Shown: piece after piece, positions 17,371 through 26,687 of the stretch
Numbering within the stretch: position 1 is the first letter of the stretch
Layout: each line of letters starts with the position of its first letter
Assembly: GCF_000507245.1 (NCBI RefSeq)
Contig: NC_023035.1
Span: 1,651,501-1,715,500, forward strand
Source of the DNA: Salinispira pacifica
Lineage (GTDB): Bacteria > Spirochaetota > Spirochaetia > DSM-27196 > Salinispiraceae
Reading direction: 5' to 3'
Length of the DNA stretch: 64,000 nucleotides
Notes under the pieces: model-generated
What the model saw: only the letters and a program-made list of their open reading frames with translations
Told to the model about the DNA's origin: nothing
Database searches by the model: none
Translations under genes and position numbers: made by a program

Positions 17371-17814
17371 ATGGATGTAAATGAAATGAAAGCCTTTATT
17401 CGTGTAATAACAGAGTATTTTGAGCAGGTAAGTGGTGAAAGTGCGCAAATGGGAGTGCCCTATGTGAGGGTCTCCAATGAGGCAACACTCTCATATACTG
17501 CCATCATTGCGGTTTCAGGGTCAAAACGGGGCGGCATTTTTTTCACATCGGGCCTTGATATGCTCAGGGATCTGGCGGATGAAATTTTGGGGGATCAAGT
17601 GGGCGATGACGAGCTTGGAGATCTTGCCGGGGAGGTCACAAATACGATTTCCGGCAACCTGCGCAGAACTTTCGGGAGTGAATATATTATCTCAGTGCCG
17701 GTTGTGATGAGAAATTCCATGGAAAGTATCCGCCACCATCTAACACACCCGGTAATAATGATTCCTATTGAATGGCGAAGCAACCAGGCTCTTCTGGCAA
17801 TTGGATTGGAATAG
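17371..17814 (+). CDS. cheX: CheX-type CheY-P phosphatase
   Basis: 147 residues from the ATG at 17371, with GAGGGGAAG directly upstream; an open frame extends further 5' but overlaps cheY. CheX dephosphorylates CheY-P. The active-site pattern ExxN is visible in DLAGEVTNTISGNL, in a fold with FFTSGLDMLRDLADEIL. CheX replaces CheZ in spirochaetes. Position between cheY and the kinase gene suggests dedicated signal termination for this module. Confidence 0.88.
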   Translation: MDVNEMKAFIRVITEYFEQVSGESAQMGVPYVRVSNEATLSYTAIIAVSGSKRGGIFFTSGLDMLRDLADEILGDQVGDDELGDLAGEVTNTISGNLRRTFGSEYIISVPVVMRNSMESIRHHLTHPVIMIPIEWRSNQALLAIGLE

Positions 17815-17823
17815 GGGAAGACA

Positions 17824-20652
17824 TTGACAACTGAAATGATCGACATTTTATGGGTGCTCTTTGCATCTCTCTTGGTATTTATTATGCAGGCTGGTTTTGC
17901 AATGGTGGAATCGGGTATGACCCGATCGAAAAATTCCATCAACGTTGCAATCAAGAATCTGACCGATTTAGGTGTTTCATTCCTTGCATTCTGGTTATTC
18001 GGATTTGCCCTGCTGTTCGGAGCAAGTGAAAACGGGTTTGCAGGATCTACAGGATATTTTCTGAATCTCTCTATTCAGGAAAATCCCGTGTGGACCGGGG
18101 TGTTTTTCCTTTTTCAATCCATGTTTTGTTCCACTGCTGCAACTATCGTCTCCGGCGCAGTAGCAGAGAGAATGAAGTATGCCTCTTATATTATTTCAAC
18201 AATTCTCTTGGCTGCTTTGATCTATCCGATTTTTGGTCATTGGAGCTGGGGCAGCTTGTGGCAGGGAAACAGTCAGGGTTGGCTTGAAGCAATGGGATTT
18301 GTGGATTTTGCCGGGAGTACCGTTGTGCACAGTGTGGGAGGATGGATCGCCCTTGCCGCATTGCTCATTTTAGGACCCAGAAAAGGAAGATTTTCCGAAC
18401 CGGGAGAGATGGTTACAAAAAAATCCGCCGACCAAAATATTCCAGCAAGTAATATACCCATGGTGGTGCTTGGAGTAATTCTGCTCTGGTTCGGTTGGTT
18501 CGGATTTAACGGCGGGTCAACGCTTGCTCTCACGGAAAACGTACCTTCAATCCTGGTGAATACCGCACTATCGGCGTCGGCGGGCATGGTTGGAGCCCTG
18601 CTTCTGGGGTGGCCGTTTTTTCGCAGGCCGGATGTAAATTTGGTGCTCAATGGAGCCTTGGCAGGCTTGGTGGCAATCACTGCAAATGCCCATGCCGTCG
18701 GTGAACTTCAGGCGGTAGTTATCGGTCTTATTGGAGGTGCAATCATGTTCGGGAGCAGCCGTCTCCTTGAATTTTATCGAATTGATGATGCGGTTGGTGC
18801 AATACCTGTACATTTGTTTGCAGGAATTTGGGGTACACTTGCGGTGGCATTATTCGGTGATCCCGAAATTCTGGGAACGGGATTGCCTTTTTGGGAGCAG
18901 CTTCTTGTACAGGCTCTGGGTATCGGTGCTTCCGCAGCATGGAGTTTTGTTACGGCAGTTGTTCTTTTATGGATCATAAACAGGATATGGCCTTTGAGAG
19001 TTCCTGCGGAACATGAACAGGCGGGATTGAATATTTCAGAGCATGGGGCTTCAACAGAAATTCACGATTTTTTTCGAGTTCTTGAAAACCAGGCCATTAC
19101 CGGAGATATGAGTCTGCGGGCACCCGTTGAACCCTTTACCGAAGTTGGTCAAATTGCCCATAGGTATAATTCTGTGCTTGATAAGCTGGAAAACAGCACC
19201 ATGGCACGGGATGAGTTTATTCAGTTCCTCAGCAATATCAATGACGGTATTCTGGTGGTGGACAGGGAGGGCCGCATTGCTCCGTATTACTCTCTGGCTG
19301 CTGAAAAAATATTGAAAACCTATCGGCTTGAAGGGAGAAACATTGAAGATATCTTTTCACAAATTCTGCCGAAAGATGTGATGAAGCAATTCAGCGATTT
19401 CTTCGAATTGCTTTTCCAGGATCATATCGATATTGCCACACTGATGAAAATGAATCCAATGAGTAAGGTGGAGACGTTCTTTGATAATGGAAACGGCAGC
19501 ATAGTTTCCAAATTTCTTACTGTTTCATTTATTCACTTGCGGCAGCATGATCAGGATCCTCAGCGGATAATGCTGGTAATCTCCGATACCACTGAAGAAG
19601 AGGAACTGAGCAGAGCCATGCAGGCTTCAAGAAAGGAATATGAAAGCAATATGGAACTCTTTTATAAGCTGATTCATGTGGATCCGGACATCCTGATGGA
19701 GTTTATCAATTCAAGTGAAGAGCACCTTCTGAGCATCAATGATATATTGAAAAATGATCAACCGCTGGATACCCGGCTTCATAAAATTTTCAATCTTACT
19801 CACAGTATCAAAGGTGATGCACAAACCATAGGGCTTGATATTGTTGCCGATGAAGCCCATCGTCTTGAAGATGCAATGACTGAAATGAAAAAGGTCGCCA
19901 GGCTGAAGAATTCTGATTTCCTTGAATTGGCAGTGGGAATCAGCCGCTTGAAAAAGCTCATTGTTCAATGCAGAGAACTGGTACGGCGGTTGCAAAACTT
20001 CCAAACCGGATATCTGCGTCTGAACGAATCTGCCCCGAACAATCAGACTGAGCATTGGTTGGGCAAGAAGCTGTATGCTCTGGTTCATCATCTTTCAAGT
20101 GATTCAGGACTGGATGTGAATCTCAATACAGCAGACTTCCACATAGAGGATATTCCGGAAGATATGGAAACGCATGTGAAGGATATTCTTATCCAGCTCA
20201 TCAGAAACAGCTTCGCTCACGGATTCGAGAGTGCAGATGATCGACGAAATCAGGGTAAACCCGGCACCGGAAGCATTAATATGTTTTCTTCCCTTCAGGA
20301 TGGTGAACTTCAGATCGGTTACCGGGATGACGGTCGTGGGATTGACTTCAGCGCATTGAGTGAAGCCCTCTGGAAAAACGGAATTCTCAGCCGGAAAAAA
20401 GCTGATTCAATGGATCAACGGGAATTGGTGAATTATCTTTTTACGCCTGGTGTGAGCACGAGTACTGACAGCTCTCAAACAGGAGGCAGGGGAGTCGGTC
20501 TCAGTCGGGTACAGGAAATCCTCAAGGGAATACGGGGCCGGCTACGGGTGAAAAGCAGGAAAAGTGAGTTCTGCGAGTTTATTATCCGACTGCCGGTCAG
20601 TACCAGGGATTCGGGACGTGAAACAACCGGGCAACCGCAGCTTATACGGTAA
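17824..20652 (+). CDS. Ammonium transporter fused to PAS, HPt and CheA-type ATPase domains
   Basis: 942 residues from a TTG start with AGGGGAAG upstream (ATG at 17836 is an alternative). Residues ~1-395 are an Amt/MEP channel with ~11 helices. Key residues are kept: the gate region [20 protein letters not shown], the binding-site Asp in [10 protein letters not shown], and the pore twin His (VVHSVGG and VHLFAGIWG). Then come a linker (~405-455, [19 protein letters not shown]), a PAS-like domain (~460-600), an HPt domain with phosphorylatable His660 (LTHSIKGDA), and a CheA P4-like ATPase (~770-930: [31 protein letters not shown]). No CheW-like or classical DHp domain is present. It probably senses ammonium, autophosphorylates on HPt and passes phosphate to the upstream CheY. 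The 3' end overlaps the convergent chemoreceptor by 11 bp. Confidence 0.93.
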   Translation: MTTEMIDILWVLFASLLVFIMQAGFAMVESGMTRSKNSINVAIKNLTDLGVSFLAFWLFGFALLFGASENGFAGSTGYFLNLSIQENPVWTGVFFLFQSMFCSTAATIVSGAVAERMKYASYIISTILLAALIYPIFGHWSWGSLWQGNSQGWLEAMGFVDFAGSTVVHSVGGWIALAALLILGPRKGRFSEPGEMVTKKSADQNIPASNIPMVVLGVILLWFGWFGFNGGSTLALTENVPSILVNTALSASAGMVGALLLGWPFFRRPDVNLVLNGALAGLVAITANAHAVGELQAVVIGLIGGAIMFGSSRLLEFYRIDDAVGAIPVHLFAGIWGTLAVALFGDPEILGTGLPFWEQLLVQALGIGASAAWSFVTAVVLLWIINRIWPLRVPAEHEQAGLNISEHGASTEIHDFFRVLENQAITGDMSLRAPVEPFTEVGQIAHRYNSVLDKLENSTMARDEFIQFLSNINDGILVVDREGRIAPYYSLAAEKILKTYRLEGRNIEDIFSQILPKDVMKQFSDFFELLFQDHIDIATLMKMNPMSKVETFFDNGNGSIVSKFLTVSFIHLRQHDQDPQRIMLVISDTTEEEELSRAMQASRKEYESNMELFYKLIHVDPDILMEFINSSEEHLLSINDILKNDQPLDTRLHKIFNLTHSIKGDAQTIGLDIVADEAHRLEDAMTEMKKVARLKNSDFLELAVGISRLKKLIVQCRELVRRLQNFQTGYLRLNESAPNNQTEHWLGKKLYALVHHLSSDSGLDVNLNTADFHIEDIPEDMETHVKDILIQLIRNSFAHGFESADDRRNQGKPGTGSINMFSSLQDGELQIGYRDDGRGIDFSALSEALWKNGILSRKKADSMDQRELVNYLFTPGVSTSTDSSQTGGRGVGLSRVQEILKGIRGRLRVKSRKSEFCEFIIRLPVSTRDSGRETTGQPQLIR

Positions 20653-22732
20653 ACTGCCGCACCTCTGAAGCAATCCGTGATATCTGGTCCGAGAGCTTCA
20701 CAATGCTGTCATTCAGGTTGGTCACGGATGTGCTGATTTCACTGCCTCCCTGGGAAATCTCCCGGATGGCGTCGGAAACAGTGGAAGATATTTCGCCGTT
20801 CTGGTCATTTACCGAGTTCAAATCTTTCACTGCATCATCAATTCGGGTGCTGCTCTGATTCACCTCGGCAATGGCGTCCCGGATTGAGATAATTGCATTG
20901 GTGATTTCCTGCATTCCCATGGATAGTTCGGTGACGGTTGAGCGAATCTCCTCATAGGATTGCACCACCGCATTCGTTGACTCATCAACTTTGTCAAAAA
21001 CACCGATTGTTCCCTGAAATGCCTCGGATATGTGATGAATTTGACTCACACTCTGCTGCAGAGAATCGTGAATGGTTTTGGAATTTGCGGAAGCGCTTTC
21101 GGCGAGCTTTCTGATCTCATCGGCCACAACTGCAAAGCCACGACCCTGCTCACCGGCATGGGCGGCTTCAATGGCGGCATTCATGGCCAGAAGATTGGTT
21201 TGTGAAGCTATGTTGCTGATCACCTCAGCGGCTGAAATCATGGTATCAGTCTGCTGGGAAAGGGTGTGGATAAGCTGACTAACCGAATCGATATCGTTTC
21301 GGGTGCGGCCCACCACCTGGGTAAGCTCCCTGCTTTGCTCGACCCGCTCTTCAACCATGGAATTGATGCTTCCCGCCTGTGCGTTCATCTGCTCCACGGA
21401 TGCTGAGGTTTCTTCAATGGCCGAAACCTGTGCGCTAACCTGGTTTCTCAGGCCTTCCAGAGAAGAGCTGATTTCCTTGATAACCCCTGCAGTACGGGTA
21501 ATATTCCCGGATAAATTCCCCATGGTTTCCCGTACCGAATGAATGTTCGCGGAAATCTGGGTGACAGATGTTGAACTTTCCTGAGAACCTGAAACAATTT
21601 CCTGGTTCTCTGTTTCCATTTTGAGGGTTCCCACCTGGACCACCTCAATAATCTGTCTGAGTTTCCCTACGAACGTGTTGAAAGATCCTGCCAATGCGCC
21701 AGTTTCATCCCGGCTCTCGATCTGTATTTGACGTGTGAGATTCGCATCTCCCGAGGCGATTTCTTCCAGCTGGAGCTGAATTTGTTTGATAGGTTTAATA
21801 ATATTCCGCACAAGCAGCCACACCACCAGGCCGGATATGATAATTCCCAGTATAGTGGCGAACACCGTGACCCGCAGGCTCTCTGTCAGGAAAAACGATA
21901 CGCTTTGGTCCGGAACCAGTGAGAACAGATAGTAATCAGAATCAAGAATCTGGTTGGTGCTGGCCAGCATCAGTTCATTGCCGACCTCGGTTTCAATGTA
22001 GGTTTCCGTCTCCAGTCTTGTAAGTGCCTCAGCGGGGATCAGCTCGGTGAGATTTGAGCCGGTGAGCCCGCTGTCGCTTGAAATAAGAATTTTCCCCCGG
22101 GAATCCGCCAGGGTAATAACGGTGTTACCGTTCTCACTGGTGTACTCAGAGAACTCCTGTGCCAGGCCGGAGACATCCAGTCCAACACCGCCTACTCCGA
22201 TAATCTGTGAGTTCATCCTGATGGGAACATTAATAAACAACGAGGTGGACTGCAGGTTTTCATTGTAATCCAGGTTCAGCAAGTACTGCTCGCTGCTTTC
22301 AAGAATGTCGAAAAACCAGCTGTCATCCGGGTTGTTTTCATCCACAACGGTGAGAAGCCGCTTTCCGTCCGCCCAGTAATTACCGCTGTCCCGGCTAACC
22401 AGGAATGTGGTGAAGTAATCGAAACTGGTGGTGAGCATATCAAGATGTTCCAGGGCAAGATCCTGCAGCTGAGCATCCTCTTCACCCGTGCTGATCCATT
22501 CCCGAATCATCGGATTTTCGGTGATATTTCTGCTGCTTTCAATGGCGCGGGAAACGCGGACTTCCACTGGAGCCGCGAGAGTTCCGCTGATATTCGTGAT
22601 GTACTCAGGTTTAATCTGACTGTTGAAAATCTGAGCGGTAAATAGATAGCCGCCGAATCCTGCACCGGCTATACCAACCAGCACTACAAGAATGGTCGGA
22701 ATCAGAATCTTCTGTAAAATACTGCGCTTCAT
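20642..22732 (-). CDS. Methyl-accepting chemotaxis protein with Cache-type sensor
   Basis: About 696 residues from the ATG at 22732 ([20 protein letters not shown]). An open frame reaches 22798, but the added 22 residues look non-coding and neither start has a strong ribosome-binding site. Helix 1 (~5-27), a periplasmic double-Cache-like sensor (~40-300, with [20 protein letters not shown] and [11 protein letters not shown]), helix 2 (~310-335), HAMP, and a signalling domain with the conserved tip [20 protein letters not shown]. Cache sensors bind small metabolites such as amino or organic acids. Convergent to the Amt kinase operon. Confidence 0.92.
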   Translation of the reverse strand: MKRSILQKILIPTILVVLVGIAGAGFGGYLFTAQIFNSQIKPEYITNISGTLAAPVEVRVSRAIESSRNITENPMIREWISTGEEDAQLQDLALEHLDMLTTSFDYFTTFLVSRDSGNYWADGKRLLTVVDENNPDDSWFFDILESSEQYLLNLDYNENLQSTSLFINVPIRMNSQIIGVGGVGLDVSGLAQEFSEYTSENGNTVITLADSRGKILISSDSGLTGSNLTELIPAEALTRLETETYIETEVGNELMLASTNQILDSDYYLFSLVPDQSVSFFLTESLRVTVFATILGIIISGLVVWLLVRNIIKPIKQIQLQLEEIASGDANLTRQIQIESRDETGALAGSFNTFVGKLRQIIEVVQVGTLKMETENQEIVSGSQESSTSVTQISANIHSVRETMGNLSGNITRTAGVIKEISSSLEGLRNQVSAQVSAIEETSASVEQMNAQAGSINSMVEERVEQSRELTQVVGRTRNDIDSVSQLIHTLSQQTDTMISAAEVISNIASQTNLLAMNAAIEAAHAGEQGRGFAVVADEIRKLAESASANSKTIHDSLQQSVSQIHHISEAFQGTIGVFDKVDESTNAVVQSYEEIRSTVTELSMGMQEITNAIISIRDAIAEVNQSSTRIDDAVKDLNSVNDQNGEISSTVSDAIREISQGGSEISTSVTNLNDSIVKLSDQISRIASEVRQFTV

Positions 22733-22891
22733 ACCAACAATTATGAGACTGCTGTTCGGGAAATGCAAATAACACAGAAAGATCTCCTTCACCTGCATAT
22801 CATCAAGTATGAAGTATTGAAATAGTGTTAAAAAACGGTTAGAAAGCCTTTAGTTGACGGTTAACTGCAGTGCATTGCAGCACATAGAAAT

Positions 22892-22912
22892 GCCTTTGCC
22901 CCGGGGAAAGGC
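22892..22912 (+). promoter_or_regulatory. Stem-loop just upstream of the Na/Pi symporter ribosome-binding site
   Basis: GCCTTTGCCCC followed by GGGGAAAGGC can form a GC-rich stem with one bulge ending 6 bp before the TTTGGAG ribosome-binding region. It may tune translation. A TTGACG hexamer lies upstream near 22853. Confidence 0.35.
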
Positions 22913-22928
22913 GGATTTGGAGAACTGA

Positions 22929-24662
22929 ATGGATGAGTTGAATTTAGTGGCGGAAAACGTCCCTCTTTTTACACAGATTTGGAACGGATTCACCCAGTTG
23001 CTGAACATTGTCGGCGGACTGGGGGTGTTTATTTTTGGGATGAAGATCCTCAGTGACGGTCTGCAGAAGGCTGCAGGCCGGCGCATGCAGAACATTCTGG
23101 ATAACATGACCGGTAAACCGGTTTCCGCCATCTCCACCGGTCTGGTGCTGACCAGCATTATGCAAAGTTCCTCTGCCACCACAGTGATGGTAGTCTCGGT
23201 TGTAAACGCAGGTCTCTTGAGCCTTGCCGGAGCCGCCGGGGTGATAATGGGCGCAAATATCGGAACCACCCTTACGGCATGGATTGTCTCATCCATAGGT
23301 TTTAAAATCAGTGTTGCATCTTTTGCCCTCCCGGTAATAGCGGTGGGATTGCCCTTGTTAATCAGCAACCGGTTTAAAAACAAAGGGGTTGCCGAGGCAC
23401 TTGTGGGATTCGGCATACTGTTTATCGGTCTGGGTTTTTTGAAAGAGTATATGGCCACCGACGAAATGAAGGAATTTATCCGCGGATTTATCCAGCTGAT
23501 ACAAGTGGATACATATATCCTGAAGTTTCCCGTTTTTGTGCTCCTGGGTACTCTGCTTACCGTTCTGGTTCAGTCTTCGTCTGCTGCCATGACCATTACC
23601 CTGACCCTCATGAGCATCGGCGCGCTTACCTTTGAACAGGGAGCGCTGATTGTACTTGGTGAAAATATCGGCACCACCATCACAGCATATCTTGCCAGTC
23701 TCGGGGCGAATATCAATGCAAAGAAAGCATCCCGGGTACATTTGATCTTCAACCTCGCAGGAGTTACCTGGATGTTTGCCGCCTTCTACGGTTTCACCTG
23801 GATTGTGACAGCCATTATTCCCGATGGAACGGTCCTCTTCGGAAATGCGGATTCAGCCCTTTTTCAGCTGGCCCTCTTTCACAGCTTGTTTAACGTGACC
23901 AACACCCTCATTCTTATGTGGTTCATTCCCCAGATTGTATATCTTGCAGGACGCATGGTGGGCAAAGGCGGAGAAAGTGCCGACTCGCTGAAATTCCTCT
24001 CCCACGGGTATCAGGAAGTCAGCGACGCTCTCATATTTGAAGCAAAGCGCTATCTGGAAAAGCTGAGTGGAACTGTGAAACGGATGACTCTGCGCTTTGT
24101 GGAATTGCTGGATGACGGAAAGCCTGATGTGAAAGAATACATGAGTCTCCAGCAGCAGGATGAGGATGAGACTGATGAGCTTGAAGAAGAGCTTTCCAGG
24201 TTTCTTTCAGATCTGTCGGAAAAAGAGCTTTCGATTGATCATCATCAACAGCTTAATGAAATGATACGGGTGGTGGCTGAACTGGAACGAATCGGTGATG
24301 AAGCCCTTTCGCTTATCGGGTTATGGAAAAAGCTTGCCAAGCGCAGCATCATCCTTGAATCTGATCAGAAAAAAGAGCTTGGGTCCTATTTTCATACCGT
24401 AATGGAGCTGATGAACCTCGTTTTTGACACGGTGATTTACCGGAAACAGGAATGGTCTCAAGAGCATTTTTCCGAGGTCCGCCAGCGCTGTGAAAAACAG
24501 CAGAAAAAGATTGAAAAGGGAATCAGAAAACGATTGAAATCAGGAGCCCATGTCCGGCTGGAGCTGGTATATCTGGATATCACTCACACCCTGGCAAGCA
24601 TTAAGACTCAGTTGAATGAAATTCTTCATGGAGGTCTTGAAGAGTATGGTACCCCAGAGTAG
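22929..24662 (+). CDS. Na/phosphate cotransporter (NptA/YjbB type) with PhoU-like tail
   Basis: 577 residues. Two inverted transport repeats each carry the QSSS signature (MQSSSATTVMVVSVVNAG near 78-95 and VQSSSAAMTITLTL near 215-230), with GANIGTT and GENIGTT motifs. About 8-9 membrane helices reach residue ~345. The remainder is a charged helical PhoU-like domain (~365-570, including ELERIGDEALSLIG). It imports inorganic phosphate with sodium. No pho box is recognised upstream. Confidence 0.92.
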   Translation: MDELNLVAENVPLFTQIWNGFTQLLNIVGGLGVFIFGMKILSDGLQKAAGRRMQNILDNMTGKPVSAISTGLVLTSIMQSSSATTVMVVSVVNAGLLSLAGAAGVIMGANIGTTLTAWIVSSIGFKISVASFALPVIAVGLPLLISNRFKNKGVAEALVGFGILFIGLGFLKEYMATDEMKEFIRGFIQLIQVDTYILKFPVFVLLGTLLTVLVQSSSAAMTITLTLMSIGALTFEQGALIVLGENIGTTITAYLASLGANINAKKASRVHLIFNLAGVTWMFAAFYGFTWIVTAIIPDGTVLFGNADSALFQLALFHSLFNVTNTLILMWFIPQIVYLAGRMVGKGGESADSLKFLSHGYQEVSDALIFEAKRYLEKLSGTVKRMTLRFVELLDDGKPDVKEYMSLQQQDEDETDELEEELSRFLSDLSEKELSIDHHQQLNEMIRVVAELERIGDEALSLIGLWKKLAKRSIILESDQKKELGSYFHTVMELMNLVFDTVIYRKQEWSQEHFSEVRQRCEKQQKKIEKGIRKRLKSGAHVRLELVYLDITHTLASIKTQLNEILHGGLEEYGTPE

Positions 24663-24693
24663 GCCGCAGTGAGTAGACCCCAGTGAGGAAAAC

Positions 24694-24717
24694 GCCGCCC
24701 GGTGAAGCCCCGGCGGC
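24694..24717. terminator. Hairpin between convergent transporter genes
   Basis: GCCGCCCGG and CCCGGCGGC form a GC-rich stem with one mismatch and a short loop between the Na/Pi and MFS gene ends. No T tract is evident. Confidence 0.35.
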
Positions 24718-24742
24718 AGATTCCAGGATAGTTCTCCGGTAT

Positions 24743-25999
24743 TTATTCGCCGTCCTTCACAAGCCATATCAGCAGTGCAAGGGCACACAGGTTCGCTGCA
24801 GCGGAGACGGGACCGATTCCCCATAATCCGAAGCGAAGGTACATTGCCGGACCTGTTGATGCGGCAATAGTCGACCCCAGAAGTCCGCCTGCAACGCCCA
24901 GAGCAAGCACCCGGCCTCTTCCCTCAGGATACTGTTCGCTTAAGAGGGGAAAGTTGCTCACAGTGGTAAACTCAAAAAAGAACCGCGGAATAATCAGTCC
25001 CGCAAGGGCGGGGATGAGAGAAATATTCAATATCGGAAGCAATATGAACCCCAGACTCATTCCCATGGTTCCGTACATGAGGCTCCTGCGCTTGCCAATC
25101 CTGTCTCCGGCTGTACTCACCAGAATACTTCCTGCCCAGTCGGCAATCCCCAGCATGAGCGCAACCTGTCCAAGCCGGGAGGGGGTGAGAGAATACTCGG
25201 TTTCCAGAAAAATTCCGTGGGATATCATCAGATGAAACAGAGCGAAAAAATTGAAAAAGTTCACTCCGATTGCAGCCCAGGCTGACCGGCGATTGGGGCC
25301 TAAATGCAAGAAGGCCCGGATGCGTTCCATTCGGCTGGGTTTCACCGGCTGGACTGAATTCTCTCCGGCCTTTGCCGTCTGAACGGCATCTTCCTCCTCC
25401 CGGCCGTGCCGGGAAGGTAGGACAAACATGCATACGGCGGATATCAGCATTCCCCCTGCAAGAATGTAGAGGGGCAGCTTCCATCCGCTTTTCTCGATAA
25501 GGACCCCGATTACCGACAGGCCGAATATGCCCGCCAGAGCCCATGAATACTCCAGAATCCCAAGGTATCTGGATCGTTTATGGTAGGGGAGGAGTGCGCT
25601 CAGGTAGGAATGGGCGTTTGGAGCAAAGCCTCCCTGTCCGGCTCCCCACAGCAGCATGGCCAGTACAAGCCAAAAGAGATTGCCCGCCGCAGCGAACAGC
25701 AGAATTCCCGATGCGATTAGCAGCAGATTCACCTGCATAATTCGACGGTACCCGTATCGGTCGGCCAGTCCCCCGATAATAGGTGCAACGAGCCCGGACA
25801 GGTTGCGTACGCTTACCAGACGGCCCATGGTCAGCCCGGTGAGACCCGCACCGGATGCGTACACCAGCAGGTATGGGTTGAATAACTGCGTGGCGGTATC
25901 CACGAAGAACTTGGCCAGAACGGCGATTGCAAGCATTGCACCCACCTGAACAGGTGCCTGTGCTGATGAGTTTTCTAACTGATGTGATTTTTCCCGCAT
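24743..25999 (-). CDS. Major facilitator superfamily transporter
   Basis: About 418 residues from the ATG at 25999 (MREKSHQLENSS); the frame stays open to 26077 but the extra residues are unlike an MFS N-terminus. Twelve hydrophobic helices in two halves, with a cytoplasmic loop (~190-230) in the middle. MFS loop motifs are visible as GGLADRYGYRRIM after helix 2 and TAGDRIGKRRSL in the second half. Substrate unknown. The divergent neighbour encodes a small exported protein, and a triple 14-bp repeat lies between them. Confidence 0.88.
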   Translation of the reverse strand: MREKSHQLENSSAQAPVQVGAMLAIAVLAKFFVDTATQLFNPYLLVYASGAGLTGLTMGRLVSVRNLSGLVAPIIGGLADRYGYRRIMQVNLLLIASGILLFAAAGNLFWLVLAMLLWGAGQGGFAPNAHSYLSALLPYHKRSRYLGILEYSWALAGIFGLSVIGVLIEKSGWKLPLYILAGGMLISAVCMFVLPSRHGREEEDAVQTAKAGENSVQPVKPSRMERIRAFLHLGPNRRSAWAAIGVNFFNFFALFHLMISHGIFLETEYSLTPSRLGQVALMLGIADWAGSILVSTAGDRIGKRRSLMYGTMGMSLGFILLPILNISLIPALAGLIIPRFFFEFTTVSNFPLLSEQYPEGRGRVLALGVAGGLLGSTIAASTGPAMYLRFGLWGIGPVSAAANLCALALLIWLVKDGE

Positions 26000-26069
26000 C
26001 CCCGGAGCATACACGAAAGCATGCCCGGGCAGGAAGCCGTCTGCCCCATGAAAATTCTCCCGGCGATTA

Positions 26070-26111
26070 CCAATCACAAAATTCCTATCACAAAATACCT
26101 ATCGCAAAAGC
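26070..26111. repeat. Three tandem 14-bp repeats in a divergent intergenic region
   Basis: CCAATCACAAAATT (26070-26083), CCTATCACAAAATA (26084-26097), CCTATCGCAAAAGC (26098-26111). Head-to-tail AT-rich units with a conserved ATCACAAAA core end 22 bp before the predicted start of the exported protein and 71 bp before the MFS start. They may be binding sites for a regulator of both genes. Confidence 0.55.
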
Positions 26112-26133
26112 TGATATCATTATTGGTTCCGGG

Positions 26134-26676
26134 ATGCCGAAAATACTACCATTGATGATGTGTACAATTCCCAGGCTTTACAAAATACTGTTCTGTGTCC
26201 TGATGAGTGTCCTGGCCTCTCCGGAAAATCTCATCGCCGACACAATTCCCCTGTCCCTCACCGGCGCCATATATCCCTCTCCGGACCCGTTTACTCTGGA
26301 TGCCCGGGCAGCCCAGCTGTGTATCAATCTGCTGAGGCAGGAAATGTTTCTGTTGGGAACCAGCGATTCTTCATCTCCGGGAGTTGCCAGGGAGGATTCG
26401 CCGGAAGGATTACCAGAAAGATCATCGGAGATTCCCCGGTCCGGATCCCAAAAGCAGATAAACCGGGTCCGGAGGGTTTGGGCACGGCTGGTGGAAGTTG
26501 ACCGGGAAATGCCTCCGGGACACCGGAGACGCTACATTATCGAAGTGAACGGTGAACCGTTGGATATGTCCAGCCACTTCATAGAATGGAACGGAAGCAT
26601 GGTAAATCTCCAGCTGCTTTTCACATACCGTAACCAGTACCCTCCACGGGGGCTGAATTACCGTGCTGATAAATGA
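26134..26676 (+). CDS. Small exported protein of unknown function
   Basis: About 180 residues from the ATG at 26134. Residues ~10-35 (LYKILFCVLMSVLASPENLI) are a signal peptide, cleaved near IAD. The mature part begins TIPLSLTGAIYPSPDPF, has a polar Ser/Pro/Arg middle and an end with VNGEPLDMSSHFIEWNGSMV, likely beta-rich. No family recognised. The frame is open further upstream (to 25927), but that part lies over the MFS gene and the repeats and is not believed. The stop is 11 bp from the convergent Lhr gene end. Confidence 0.62.
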   Translation: MPKILPLMMCTIPRLYKILFCVLMSVLASPENLIADTIPLSLTGAIYPSPDPFTLDARAAQLCINLLRQEMFLLGTSDSSSPGVAREDSPEGLPERSSEIPRSGSQKQINRVRRVWARLVEVDREMPPGHRRRYIIEVNGEPLDMSSHFIEWNGSMVNLQLLFTYRNQYPPRGLNYRADK

Positions 26677-26687
26677 TTGGGATTACA

